Origin: Stramonita haemastoma
Lineage: Eukaryota; Mollusca; Gastropoda; Neogastropoda; Muricidae
Reading direction: 5' to 3'
Assembly: GCA_030674155.1 (NCBI GenBank)
Contig: CM060317.1
Location: 83,128,118 to 83,192,117 of the forward strand
DNA length: 64,000 bases
The notes beneath the pieces are model-generated. The model was not told the origin of the DNA. It saw nothing but the letters and a program-made list of their open reading frames with translations, and ran no database searches. Below, piece by piece: positions 12,898-21,049 of this stretch (positions are counted from its first letter, which is position 1; every line of letters begins with the position of its first letter). The position numbers and the translations under genes were made by a program.

Positions 12898-15800
12898 TAT
12901 AAATATCACTATGCTCTGTGTGTTGTGAGAAAGTGGAGGACTATGTGTGTGTGATGGGATGGGATAGGTCAGTGGTCAGAGCACTCACTTTCCACAAGCT
13001 ATTGTTAAGAAGCATCGAGTATGGTTACTAATTGGATGGGTGACCATTTGCACACCTTGGCTTCAGTACAGTTTCCCAATTCACCCAGCTGTAAATGGGT
13101 ACCTGCCCTATTTAGGGTCAGGGAAGGTAGAGCAGCAAGGGAGAGGAGATGGGTGTCGCCCTCAATATGCTGGCCCCTAGAGAAGCTGAGGTCTCTGACA
13201 CCTCACTCCCTAACACCACACAGGTTATGGGACACTTTTACCTTTACCTGTACTTTTACCACACAGACTTTCCTGCAGAATGCATACAGAAACATACCTG
13301 GTACTCAAGGCAAGTCAGAAATGCCGGTGCTTTGCATTCGGGTGGCTTGACGTGGCCGGTTCAGTTGATTTGACTTTGAAGTTCATGGCTTATGGCAGAC
13401 ACAGTCCAAACATTTTTGCTCTAGTTTTCAAAATACTGAGAAGAGGAAAGGGAACGGACAGTGCTTTTCAAGCCTGTGTTATCACTTGACCTGCATTGAC
13501 GAATGTGTGATGTGTACATTCCTAGCGTTTGCATGTGTGCGTGCGCTATTGTGTGTGTGTGTGTTTATGTGTGTTTATGTGTGTGTGTATGTGTGTGTGT
13601 TTGTGCATAAAGTCAAGTTCGCTGAAGTGAAAGCTGAGCTACAGTCCAACCTCCAGTCAAAGCTGAAAGTCGAGGACTGCCCCTCTGACCCCTGTCCAGA
13701 AACGCTCTGGACCCGCCTAAAAACTGCCATCCTGCAGACCTCTGCAGAGGTCTTGGGCTTTTCCACCAAGAAGAACAAGGACTGGTTCGACGAAAATGAC
13801 CAAGAAATACAAGATCTGCTGGCGAAGAAGAGAAGTGCCCACCAGGCTCACCTTGCACAACCATCTTGTCCAGCAAAGAAAGCTGCCTTTCGTCTTACAT
13901 GCAGCAACCTCCAGCGCCAGCTTAGAGTTATCCAAAACGAGTGGTGGACTAACCTCGCCCAGAAAACTCAGCTCTGCGCTGACACAGGTGACTACAGAGG
14001 CTTCTACGAAGCTTTGAAGGCAGTCTATGGACCCTCTCACCAAGTGTTGAGTCCTTTGCGCAGCACTGACGGCCAGGCACTCCTCACAGACAAGATGTCC
14101 ATATTGAACCGCTGGGCTGAACACTTTCAAACCCTCTTCAGCGCTGATCGCACTGTTGATGACACAGTGATCCACCAGATCCCACAGCAACCAGTGAAAG
14201 AAGAACTGGACGAAGCCCCAACCCTGGAAGAGGTAACTAAAGCCATAGAACAACTGAAGAGTGGGAAGGCTGCAGGCGTCGACGGTATTCCACCAGAATT
14301 ATGGAAAAACGGGGGGCAAACACTGCACTGCAAGCTCCATGAATTTTTTGTTTGCTGCTGGGAGCAGGGAAAGTTGCCACAAAACCTTCGTGATGCAATC
14401 ATAATCACCCTTTACAAAAACAAAGGGGAAAAATCAGATTGCTCCAACTACAGGGGGATAACTCTTCTCTCCATCGCTGGCAAAATCCTTGCAAGAGTTC
14501 TCCTCAACAGACTAGTACCTGCTGTTGCAGAACACCACCTCCCTGAGAGCCAGTGCGGCTTCAGAGCTAACAGGGGTACCACTGACATGGTCTTCGTGCT
14601 CAGACAACTTCAAGAAAAGTGCCGCGAACAGAACAAGGGACTGTACATCACCTTCGTTGATTTAACCAAGGCATTTGACACTGTGAGCAGGAAGGGCCTG
14701 TGGCAGATCATGGAGCGTCTTGGCTGTCCCCCAAAGTTTCTCAACATGGTGATCCAGCTACATGAAGACCAGCGTGGCCAGGTCAGAAACAGCAACGACC
14801 TATCAGAGCCTTTCCCAATCACAAACGGGGTGAAGCAGGGCTGCGTTCTTGCACCAACCCTCTTCACTATCTTCTTCAGCATGATGCTTCAGCGGGCCAC
14901 AGAAGATCTTGATGACGAAGACGGAGTTTTCATACGCTACCGCACAGATGGCAGCCTATTCAACCTGCGGCGTCTTCAGGCCCACACCAAAACCCTGGAG
15001 CAACAAATTCGAGAGCTACTTTTTGCTGATGATGCTGCCCTTGTAGCCCACACAGAAACCGCCCTGCAGCATGTAACATCCTGTTTTGCAGAGGCAGCCC
15101 AGCTCTTCGGACTCGAAGTCAGTCTGAAGAAGACAGAGGTTCTCTACCAGCCCGCACCTCAGGTAGCGTACCACCCACCTCACATTACAATTGGTGAGAC
15201 AGAACTGAAGACAGTCCAGCAGTTTACCTACCTGGGATGCACAATCTCCTCTGACGCAAAGATTGATAAAGATGTAGACAACAGACTGGCAAAGGCAAAC
15301 GGTGCTTTTGGCAGACTCTACCACCGTGTCTGGAAAAACAAACACCTGAAGAAAGACACCAAGATCAGTGTCTACAGAGCCGTGGTACTGACCACCCTCC
15401 TGTACGGCTCTGAGTCATGGGTCACATACAGACACCACCTGCGAATTCTGGAACGCTTCCACCAACGCTGTCTCCGCTCCATCCTCGACATCCACTGGAG
15501 CGACTTCACCACGAATGCTGAGGTGCTGGAGCAAGCAGGGATCACCAGCATTGAGGCCATGTTGCTGAAAACGCAGCTACGCTGGGCAGGGCATGTCTCT
15601 AGAATGGAGGACCATCGCCTACCGAAGATGGTTCTCTACGGTGAACTTTCCACCGGACACCGCTACAGAGGCGCACCAAAGAAGAGATTTAAAGACTCTC
15701 TGAAGAAATCTCTGTCAGCCTGTCTCATAGACCATAACCAGTGGTCAGTCCTTGCTGCTGACCGGCAGGCCTGGCGACACACTGTGCATCAGTCGGTCTC

Positions 15801-16877
15801 CTCCTTTGAGGACAATCGCAGAGCGGCCCTTGAGGAGAGGCGAATGAGGAGGAAGAACCGCGTCCGCTCTACATCAACCCCAGAATCGACTTTCCCCTGC
15901 AGCCGCTGCGGCCGGGTTTGTTTGTCACGCATTGGACTGAACAGCCACCAGCGAGCCTGCACCAGACGTGGACAGTGCCCTTAATCTTCGTTCGCGAAGC
16001 CAAGCCATGATGATGATGATGTGTGTGTGTTTGTGCATATGTGTGTGTGCATGCACACGCTCAAGAAAAAAAGAGGGATACATTTCTTTAACAGGGTTAA
16101 AAAAAAAACAGTGTAAAAACAACAAAAAACCCACACGTTGAAAACTACAGATGGAAGTCCCCACAGAACTACTGTGAATGAACTTTTGGGGATGGAAAAG
16201 TACAGAAGAGCATTTTGAGGGGTTGACAGGCATACTTCAGTCACAGGATCATTGTGACCAGCTGTCAGTATTTGCTCAGTGTCAACTGACCCAAAGCATG
16301 GAGGGAACACATGGAAGAGTCAGACCAGCCGACATTTAGAGGAGCAGTCATGCAATCATCGTCTTACCTCAAAAACAAAAAAGTGTGTGTGTTTTTGTTC
16401 ACAGATTTGAGGCAACCAAACCCATCCGCATACGCAGGAGCAGCAGCAAGAGGAGGAGGAGCAACAGGAGGAGCAGAAGCAACAGGAGGAGGAGCAACAA
16501 GAGGAGCAGGAGCAACAAGAGGAGCAGTAGCAACAGGCGGAGGAGCAACAGGCGGAGCAGGAGCAGCATCAGCAGGTGGTGCAGCCGTTCTGCCCCCCCA
16601 TGCTCCCAGCGTGCTGGTGACAAAGGTGCCCAGCTCCAGGTGGGATGACGACAATGCGCAGTCTCTCTTCATTTTCTCTGACAGAGAGGACGACAGGGAG
16701 AGGGTGTGCCGCAGACTGGCAGAGGAGCTCGAGTCACTGCTGGGGAATGTCAGGCCTCCGACATCCCCTCCCAGACACCCCCCCCCTTCTTCAGCTCCAA
16801 TGGGGTGGCAGGGTGGTGATGATCCACAACCAGGGTGTTACCCTCCTTACTTTTATTACCCTTGGGGATTCCTATAG
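102..16877 (+). CDS. Macrodomain protein, PARP14/PARP9-like (seven 3' exons, gene 5'-partial)
   Basis: Seven exons join at 102-311, 2970-3183, 7598-7702, 8446-8511, 10773-10964, 11812-11976 and 16405-16877. All have AG acceptors and GT donors, and the phases agree at every junction, giving 1425 nt or 474 residues plus stop. The order is: C-terminal half of macrodomain 1 (with an [10 protein letters not shown] loop), a Ser/His/Gly-rich linker, a whole macrodomain 2 (GDIT, NSTN, GGVSNAI and PALGAGV, all ADP-ribose contact motifs), then a low-complexity Gly/Ala/Thr tail and a final conserved-looking segment starting [11 protein letters not shown]. Family knowledge: such tandem macrodomains read or remove ADP-ribose and occur in PARP9/14/15-type proteins. 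No WWE or PARP catalytic domain follows before the stop, so this is either a reader-only protein or one whose catalytic domain lies upstream. The start lies outside the window. Confidence 0.85.
335..622 (+). mobile_element. tRNA-derived SINE, family F2
   Basis: It starts with ggacggatagcctagtggtc (A-box-like). The tRNA part is internally deleted at the B-box, unlike the copy at 49975. The body with gccccgtgtgcaaacg, cttgcgcacacattaaatcc and gaacagatgacatttacaaa and the tail gatataaaagaataaatc match the other copies. Confidence 0.72.
623..1109. other. Intronic unique sequence, no gene seen
   Basis: The first intron of the partial gene continues. No coherent coding potential, RNA gene or clear repeat was recognised here. 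Confidence 0.5.
1110..1425 (+). mobile_element. tRNA-type SINE, family F3
   Basis: It shares with copies at 12661-12905, 36480-36845 and 52545-52770 the body gataaaccgaggtcctgtg, aaagaacccacggcaacaag, ttgtccctggcaaaattctg, gccactctgatagggaaac and gaatttcatgcagagaaatt, and ends in cataaagtggtataaataaa. Its tRNA head is almost absent here but is present in the copy at 52545-52770. Confidence 0.72.
1475..2950 (+). repeat. 24-bp minisatellite array (about 1.5 kb)
   Basis: The unit tgctgtaatttatccctctt plus ggtc or tgtc is repeated about 60 times with substitutions and short length variants. It starts just after the F3 SINE tail and stops about 20 bases before the splice acceptor at 2969. The pyrimidine-rich + strand contains very few AG dinucleotides. 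Confidence 0.95.
2970..3183 (+). CDS. Gene 1 exon b: end of macrodomain 1 and Ser/His/Gly-rich linker
   Basis: The acceptor ccctgcag directly follows a 1.5 kb minisatellite, and the donor gtgagt starts at 3184. It starts in phase 0 and ends in phase 1. The first residues, VFQDDLYAM, complete the last strand of macrodomain 1. The remainder is a Pro/Ser/His/Gly-rich linker ([19 protein letters not shown]) that is probably disordered. The frame runs on by chance into the retrotransposon in the next intron, so the apparent 687-residue ORF is not one protein. Confidence 0.82.
3250..5020 (+). mobile_element. 5'-truncated non-LTR retrotransposon with reverse transcriptase ORF
   Basis: The reading frame is continuous from about 3250 to TGA at about 5018. 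RT motifs run in order: [76 protein letters not shown] and the catalytic FADD at 4215-4226, then [12 protein letters not shown] and a C-terminal segment with [20 protein letters not shown]. It has no endonuclease domain and no start codon of its own, so it is a 5'-truncated copy, with a GAGT-like short repeat after the ORF. It lies in the same orientation as gene 1, in its intron. By motif style it resembles common invertebrate I/Nimb-like elements, but the clade call is tentative. The RT frame is intact, which suggests a fairly recent insertion. Confidence 0.88.
5030..5362 (-). mobile_element. tRNA-derived SINE, family F2 (diverged, minus strand)
   Basis: In reverse orientation it contains the F2 tail (aataagcacttatgtgcttt), the body (cccaccagcacacaatggcc; gcaagatgttttgcgagc) and a tRNA-like head with acttgaacctgggtcagtag (B-box complement) and caacactctaaccaaccagg (A-box complement). 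It directly follows the LINE copy. Confidence 0.65.
5395..5500 (-). mobile_element. 3' fragment of SINE family F2 (minus strand)
   Basis: The string ttatttattcttttatattg, then aataagcactcatgcttttt and cccagtccccatttgtatgc, is the F2 tail on the minus strand. It is joined to a long (GT)n tract that begins inside the F2 body. Confidence 0.65.
5500..5716 (+). repeat. (GT)n(GA)n(GT)n(GA)n compound microsatellite
   Basis: About 215 bp of GT repeats are interrupted by short GA blocks. Confidence 0.95.
5717..7084. other. Intronic sequence; CA-rich microsatellite at 6120-6290, otherwise no feature
   Basis: Apart from a (CA)n/(CACG)n tract at about 6120-6290, this stretch of the gene 1 intron is unique AT-rich sequence. 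No exon, RNA gene or complete repeat was recognised. Confidence 0.55.
7085..7490 (+). mobile_element. SINE, family F4
   Basis: It shares with the copy at 30812-31265 the blocks gtcatgggttcaaatctcat (B-box-like), gcagacctgccagtgcctta, an (AT)n insert followed by cacatgcagaaga, a gggttacggaaacac-type block, and a 3' part with aatgtggctgccctcatgaa and tctagccaaggatc. Confidence 0.65.
7598..7702 (+). CDS. Gene 1 exon c: start of macrodomain 2
   Basis: The acceptor ttctgcag precedes 7598 and the donor gtacat starts at 7703. The split codon with exon b gives Tyr. It encodes [20 protein letters not shown] followed by [19 protein letters not shown] supplies the Asp that contacts adenine in macrodomains, and NSTN lines the distal ribose site. 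The 3' end of this exon and its donor are duplicated downstream at about 7866-7957. Confidence 0.9.
7769..7862 (+). repeat. (GT)n microsatellite
   Basis: A nearly pure GT tract lies between the two copies of the exon c end and donor. Confidence 0.95.
7866..7957 (+). repeat. Duplicated copy of the exon c 3' end with its splice donor
   Basis: The segment from cagcacaaacactgaatttg through gatttcagaggtacatagat and on to tttcatggacttgaggatg repeats 7671-7768, which spans the last 30 or so coding bases of exon c, its gtacat donor and about 65 intronic bases. It has a handful of substitutions and short indels. The copy is preceded by (GT)n and ttacag, which resembles an acceptor, so it could form a 26-base mini-exon. 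Confidence 0.82.
7958..8150 (+). repeat. GT-rich microsatellite with GCGTTTT interruptions
   Basis: GT repeats are interrupted by four gcgttttgt-type blocks and end in a cgtgcatgcatg alternating purine-pyrimidine stretch. Confidence 0.9.
8140..8395 (+). repeat. Tandem repeat of about 108 bp, 2-3 copies
   Basis: The segment ggagttgtgttgaagat, then tgaactttg, tttacatctttgcgtgtgtg, cgttttttggggtgggga, recurs at about 8164, 8250 and 8350. Confidence 0.8.
8446..8511 (+). CDS. Gene 1 exon d: GGVSNAI loop of macrodomain 2
   Basis: The acceptor tttctttcag ends at 8445 and the donor gtaaga starts at 8512; phase 1 at both ends. It encodes [20 protein letters not shown], the first diphosphate-binding loop and following helix of the macrodomain. 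Confidence 0.9.
8640..10110. repeat. Two diverged copies of an unclassified repeat of about 700 bp, with a tRNA-like segment at the end
   Basis: Blocks recur in the same order about 730 bp apart: gaccatcaccacat-like and ggtggcgcctgttctg at 8730 versus gtggtgcctgttctgagc at 9470; acttgacagggctgtattgt at 9068 versus acttgacagggctgtactct at 9810; and cagacacctgcagtg at 9138 and 9881. At 10025-10115 the minus strand reads as a tRNA-like head with an A-box (gcagtggttagcgcc) and a B-box (gggttcgattccc). The whole may be a minus-strand SINE or composite repeat, present twice. Confidence 0.5.
10240..10413 (-). mobile_element. Composite tRNA/5S-headed SINE, family F1 (minus strand)
   Basis: The minus strand carries the head ggggacagggtagctcagtg, then gtcagagcacttgc, a 5S-like ggttaccacaatggatagg and the block tgtaaaaaatgggtacct. 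The 3' part is short. Confidence 0.75.
10773..10964 (+). CDS. Gene 1 exon e: central part of macrodomain 2
   Basis: The acceptor tccattgcag ends at 10772. The donor lies at the edge of a long (GT)n tract starting at 10965, so the exact donor position is set by the exon phase (phase 1). It encodes about 64 residues, including [18 protein letters not shown] (core strand), a helix with [14 protein letters not shown], and [10 protein letters not shown], the second diphosphate loop. Confidence 0.9.
11030..11525 (+). repeat. Long GT-rich tract with GCGC and CATG interruptions
   Basis: About 500 bp of (GT)n are mixed with cgcgcg, gcatgcgtg and gggcatg blocks, giving open frames of Cys/Val and Thr/His in all phases that are not genes. 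It lies 65 bases downstream of the exon e donor. Alternating purine-pyrimidine composition could favour Z-DNA. Confidence 0.95.
11605..11782 (+). repeat. (ATC)n/(ATT)n tract, tail of an unidentified retroelement
   Basis: The string gcgctatataaattccatg followed by trinucleotide ATC/ATT repeats is the sort of 3' terminus seen in non-LTR elements with microsatellite tails. The trinucleotide tract ends about 30 bases before the exon f acceptor. Confidence 0.7.
11812..11976 (+). CDS. Gene 1 exon f: end of macrodomain 2
   Basis: The acceptor ccttttgcag ends at 11811 and the donor gtgagt starts at 11977; phase 1 in and out. It encodes [20 protein letters not shown], then a Lys-rich helix, then [18 protein letters not shown], the last strand and helix of a macrodomain. 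Confidence 0.87.
12166..12660 (+). repeat. 55-bp tandem array, nine copies, grown from a SINE end
   Basis: Units start at 12166, 12221, 12276 and so on to 12606, each running gatttgtgcgctgtgcactg, ctgctctttacttcatacca, ctttatgtcactgca, with very few differences. Because 55 is not a multiple of 3, three overlapping ORFs appear and none is a gene. The part taccactttatgtcactgca + gattt matches the complement of the 3' end of SINE family F3, which continues directly at 12661. Confidence 0.95.
12661..12905 (-). mobile_element. SINE, family F3 (minus strand)
   Basis: In reverse order it contains tctctgcgtgaaattcgggc, ctatcagagtggcttttttg, gccagggacaaccccttgtt, gccgtgggttcttttgtgtg and acacgggacctcggtttatc, the F3 body as at 1110-1425. 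The tRNA head is missing. Confidence 0.78.
12950..13255 (+). mobile_element. Composite tRNA/5S-headed SINE, family F1
   Basis: Head gggataggtcagtggtcaga, 5S-like ggttactaattggatgggtg, body acccagctgtaaatgggtac, then agaagctgaggtctctgaca, gttatgggacacttttacct and a short CCTTTA-type tail. Confidence 0.88.
13613..16021 (+). mobile_element. 5'-truncated non-LTR retrotransposon; reverse transcriptase with C-terminal zinc finger
   Basis: An open frame of about 790 codons runs without interruption to TAA at 15984. It encodes a pre-RT segment, the RT motifs [96 protein letters not shown] and the catalytic FADD at 15022-15033, and [20 protein letters not shown]. It ends with a single C2H2 finger, [18 protein letters not shown] (about 15897-15963). 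No endonuclease domain is present, so the 5' end is lost at a (GT)n tract. The 3' end gccaagcca(TGA)n is a short-repeat tail. Orientation is the same as gene 1. Clade is not decided (RTE- or I-related are options). The intact frame suggests a young insertion. Confidence 0.9.
16405..16877 (+). CDS. Gene 1 terminal exon: Gly/Ala/Thr-rich tail and stop
   Basis: The acceptor ttgttcacag ends at 16404, and the phase continues correctly from exon f. After [12 protein letters not shown] comes a low-complexity block at about 16430-16590 built from GGA-GCA-ACA-type codons (Gly/Ala/Thr/Arg). Next comes a more ordinary segment with [20 protein letters not shown] and [10 protein letters not shown] (predicted strand plus helix), then a Pro/Tyr-rich end and TAG at 16875. 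The Gly/Ala block is probably an expanded coding minisatellite. The TAG falls near the start of a tRNA-like repeat (16867 onward), so the present C-terminus may have been set by that insertion. Confidence 0.78.
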
Positions 16878-17175
16878 TCATGTGGTCAGAGTGTCAGACT
16901 CATGATCGGATGTAGACTGGGATTGTGGGTTTGAGTCTCTGCAGAAATGTTTGATGGGTTTTATCCCTGGAGGTATACATTGCCACGGACTCCATCATTC
17001 CCTTGTGAGGCCTTGAGATGAAGGTGTAAGCCAGGGCCCTGTGTGCAATGGCAGGTAAAACTTCGTGCTCACACATCAAAAACCACTCACTTTCCTCACA
17101 GTGCAGCTGTGTCCTAGTTGCGTGAACAGTTTGCTTTGTTTGGTTTGATTGTGTTAAAGTCCCAGCGAGGTTGTC
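16865..17175 (+). mobile_element. Probable tRNA-headed SINE over the gene 1 stop codon
   Basis: The stretch ggattcctatagtcatgtgg, tcagagtgtcagactcatga, then gtgggtttgagtctctgcag has the layout of a tRNA gene: A-box-like tagtcatgtggtc and B-box-like gggtttgagtctc with about 40 bases between. The following body (gccagggccctgtgtgcaat; gtgctcacacatc) recalls the F2 body. Only one diverged copy was seen. Confidence 0.45.
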
Positions 17176-17389
17176 CAACTTAGGGCCTGTACCATTAACT
17201 AGCCATTGTAAAAAATCTGTTATTGCAAATTCTTTTTTTAATTTTTTAAAAATTTTTAATTATTTTTTTTATTGTTAGTGTTTAAATCTTTTGTATCTGT
17301 GTCAGGAGTATTCCTGTCTTCTTAAGTTTTCTCTGTGTAACTGTGAGTGTGGACCACATTTCAGCCCTAGCAAAGGACACAATGGTTAT

Positions 17390-17560
17390 AAAGCATGTGT
17401 TGACATTATGATAATGATGTTGATGTTATGATGATGGTGATGATGATGTTGATGTTATGATGATGATAATGTTGTTGATGTTATGAAAATGATAATGCTG
17501 TTAATGTTACGATGATGATCATTCTGTTGATGTCATGATAATGCTGTTGACATTATGATA
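17390..17560 (+). repeat. Imperfect ATG/GTT-rich repeat
   Basis: Degenerate gatgatgttgatgttatgat repeats pass gradually into the more regular array that follows. Confidence 0.75.
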
Positions 17561-17562
17561 AT

Positions 17563-17935
17563 GCTGCAGGTGTTAATGTGATGGTAATGCTACAGGTGTT
17601 AATGTGATGGTAATGCTACAGGTGTTAATGTGATGGTAATGCTACAGGTGTTAATGTGATGGTAATGCTACAGGTGTTAATGTGATGGTAATGCTACAGG
17701 TGTTAATGTGATGGTAATGCTACAGGTGTTAATGTGATGGTAATGCTACAGGTGTTAATGTGATGGTAATGCTACAGGTGTTAATGTGATGGTAATGCTA
17801 AAGGTGTTAATGTGATGGTAATGCTACAGGTGTTAATGTGATGGTAATGCTACAGGTGTTAATGTGATGGTAATGCTACAGGTGTTAATGCGATGGTAAT
17901 GCTACAGGTGTTAATGTGATGGTAATGCCCTCAGC
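17563..17935 (+). repeat. 26-bp minisatellite, about 14 copies
   Basis: The unit ggtaatgctacaggtgttaa + tgtgat is repeated almost without variation (one caggt to aaggt change and one tgtgat to tgcgat change). Confidence 0.95.
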
Positions 17936-18009
17936 CAGGTTTTCTCCCTCCTTGTGTCAGTAACAGAAAGGAGGGCACTGTCCATACCAGGCTGCACACC
18001 TGTTTGTGG

Positions 18010-18370
18010 TTTGTGGGGCACGGGAAAGCCTAGTGGTCAGAACATTGTGCTCACAATTTGGCAACCCAGGTTCGATTCCTGTTCAAGGAGATTTTTTCCC
18101 CTGGAGTTAACATCAGTGCTGACTCCACTCTCCCCAAAAGTCCTTTGTATGAGACTATAAAACCGAGGCCCCGTGTGCGAACGCACGCAGAACATCTTGT
18201 GCACACGTTAAATCCTGTTCCGCTTTTCATAAGAGTAGGCCATCGTGTGCTGGTGGGAACAGATGACAAGATTTACAAAACTGCATACACACAGGGGCTG
18301 GATGTAAAAAAAAAAAAGCACACGAGTGCTTATTCCATTATCCTCGATAAAAAAAAAATATATATATATG
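18010..18370 (+). mobile_element. tRNA-derived SINE, family F2 (near full length)
   Basis: Head gggaaagcctagtggtcaga, B-box-like caggttcgattcctgttc, body gaggccccgtgtgcgaacgc, cgttaaatcctgttccgctt and ctgcatacacacaggggctg, tail agtgcttattccattatcct followed by an A-rich/(AT)n end. Confidence 0.85.
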
Positions 18371-20095
18371 TATATAAAAAGATGTGGGAGACTGAGGGTG
18401 GGAAGGAGGAAGACATAGGGGGAAATAATCAAGATGCTGGCAGAAAACTGTTTGTCAGAATCTCAAAGTAGAGTTTACAGTTACTAATAAATGTTAATTA
18501 GCTTCTTTTTAGCAATGTTAAAACATTGGAGTGTTGGTTTGGTGTAAACTCTTGGTGCTTATCCCAGAGCTGACATTGCTAAGATACAGACAAAGCGGTG
18601 CATTTACTTAAGCCACCTTTCGTCTGTCATAGTAAAGATAGAATTGATGTGTGCTTGTATCTCAAATACATATGCATAAATCATAGTGTGAATGTAGTTG
18701 GGTTTTTTCTTAACACAGAGACTTGATTGTTGAAAATCAGACTGGCGTTGTGTTACTGTGATATTATTATTATTCAGATCCAGCAGCACTAGTCTTACAG
18801 TGTTAACAGATCATGTGTAAAGTGTTACAGTTGTCTAAATGCAAACCATTAAACTTTATTCTTTTAAATCTGTTTTGTGCTTTGATTAAAGGAATCTGGT
18901 TTTGGTTTTATCTCATTTTATGTGCGATTGATGTGGTTTTCTCACAACATGGTGCCCGCCCTGGGTTGATCCTTATGGTTGACCAGTATGTCGATACAAG
19001 GAAGGACAGTACAGTTAGTTTTATACTCTGTTTTAATTTGTATATAGCTGCACAGTTTTATTCTGAGATTTAAAATTTTATGAGGTGACAGCCCCAATAT
19101 GGCTTGTGTAGTCAGCGGGGCTATAAACAACTGGATTGGATTGGATTGAATTGGATTGGATCAGTTAGTTGTCATCTTTTGAATAGTTTTAATCACAGCT
19201 GGTCTAAGATATAAGTCAGCAGCCTGGAAAAGTTGTACAAGTCTAATGCGGCTACCGTTTAGGCCCGCCATTATGTATATATTAGTTTGTTGTAGTATTT
19301 AGATACGGTCTTTTGCAAGCCTTCAATTTGTTGCATACTTCAACTTTGATCACAGGTTTGTGACTGTGAATTGTGGAGCTGTCTTTCATCTCTTGTGCAG
19401 ATGCAGTGTTAATTGGCCTTTAGCTGTTACGTGGTTTTAAAGTGTAATAGTTTCCCAAAGTTGGAATGCGGATACCTTGATGGAGGGTAAAAACGGTAGC
19501 ATGTGCACAATCTCTCCATTGGTGACCCAGGGAGCTGTGGCCCAGGAGCAAAGAAAAACAAAGCAATGAAATCTGTTCCTGTTTCTTGTTGCTGTGACTG
19601 ACGCTGTATTGTGTCTGTCTGTCTGTCTGTATATAAATGACTACTCAGATGATGGCATGGGGCCACTTTTGCCATAAAGAAAATTGTATGTAGTTTTGAT
19701 TGTGCTTTGTTTACGGTATTTAGGCTCAAATCTGTGATTGCTTGGTTGTGTTACTGCCATATGTTTTACAGCGTTGTCAATATGATTTTAAGTGTTGGTC
19801 TCTGTGTGGTTTAAATTGAAGAGGCCACAGCAACCATGTCAGTGCAGAAAACTGACTTAAAACCTCTTTTTCAATATGATTGGTACTGCTGTAACCCTGC
19901 CATTCATGCAATGATTTATGCAACCCCAAATCTGTGAAGTGTGTGAGAGGTCTAATATTGATTCAGCAGAATCCCTGAAGTCAGAATGCAGCTACCTTAA
20001 TGGTGGGTAAAAACAGTTGTGGACACAAAACTTCACCATTGGTAAACCTCAGAGTTCTAGCCAAGGATAAAAAAAAAGAAAGCAGATTCAGCGGG
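18371..20095. other. T/G-rich unique sequence, possible gene 1 3'UTR; F4 SINE fragments
   Basis: No convincing ORF. Fragments of the SINE F4 3' part occur at about 19445-19560 (gttggaatgcggataccttg) and 19980-20070 (gtcagaatgcagctacctta). A short (GGATT)n-type tail at 19128-19160 marks the end of another element. The + strand is enriched in T and G, like the sequence on to 23.7 kb. Confidence 0.45.
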
Positions 20096-20104
20096 AAAGT
20101 TAAG

Positions 20105-20405
20105 ATAGCAAAGATGGTGAAGTAGTGTACTTGCCTAAACAGGATATTAAAGTAGTGTACTTGCCTAAACAGGATGGTGAAGAGTGTACTTGCCTAAACA
20201 GGATGAGTAAAGTAGTGTACTTGCCTAAACAGGATGGTGAAGTAGTGTACTTGCCTAAACAGGATGGTGAAAGTTGCTAACTTGCCTAAACAGGATGGTG
20301 AAGGAGTGTATTGCCTAAACAGGATGGTGAAGGAGTGTACTTGCCTAAACAGGATGGTGAAGGAGTGTACTTGCCTAAACAGGATGGTGAAGTACTTGCA
20401 ACTGA
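20105..20405 (+). repeat. 30-bp minisatellite, about 9-10 copies
   Basis: The unit gtacttgcctaaacaggatg + gtgaaggagt is repeated with small length differences. The open frames across it are by-products. Confidence 0.93.
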
Positions 20406-21048
20406 GGAGTGACTGCACAGCAGTGTGTTCTCCAAAGGCTGTCACTGCTGGATGTATTGCTACACACCATCAGTGTGTTCAGGCGTTTTACAAACAAAGA
20501 CAGAGACTCTGATAATCCCTGCCTACCAGATAAGGGCCCAGCTGATAAAGTACACAACACACCAAAACAAAAGTGAAATATTGAAGTATGTGAATTATGC
20601 CACCAAAATTTCTTGTGAATTTTAATACACGCTTATCAAATGGTTGTAAGATGAAAACAACAAAGCTTAAAGATATTTTAACTTGTTGTAAAAGAATTTT
20701 TCACAGTATTTTCCTTTTGTGTGTTGATTCTGTTTGCTGTGGTTTATCGTTTTGCATTGCTGATGAGTGTAAGATATTGTTGTAGTTTGAACTTGAGAGA
20801 ATATATTCTAAAATTTGTAACAATAGGTATGAACTGCAAAATAAATGTTCAACTAATTCTTATTCATGTATGTATATTTTGACTGTTTGATATCAAAGGA
20901 AGTGCAGTAGCAGTTTGTTGTAATTTAACTGTTTGTATACAAATATAGGCTAGATGCTTTTTTTTGTAAATAAGCTGGTTGTTATGTAAATATTTACAGT
21001 AGTGTATTTTCTGTTGGTCAACCATTCATTGTTGTTTTTTTTTTTATT
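20406..21048. other. AT-rich unique sequence with a polyadenylation signal candidate
   Basis: No ORF of note. AATAAA lies at 20839-20844 and is one candidate end for a long gene 1 transcript. Confidence 0.35.
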
Positions 21049-21049
21049 G

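Noticed and set aside
16399..16623. Leu-rich minus-strand ORF
   Set aside because: Shadow of the Gly/Ala/Thr-coding repeat in the gene 1 terminal exon.
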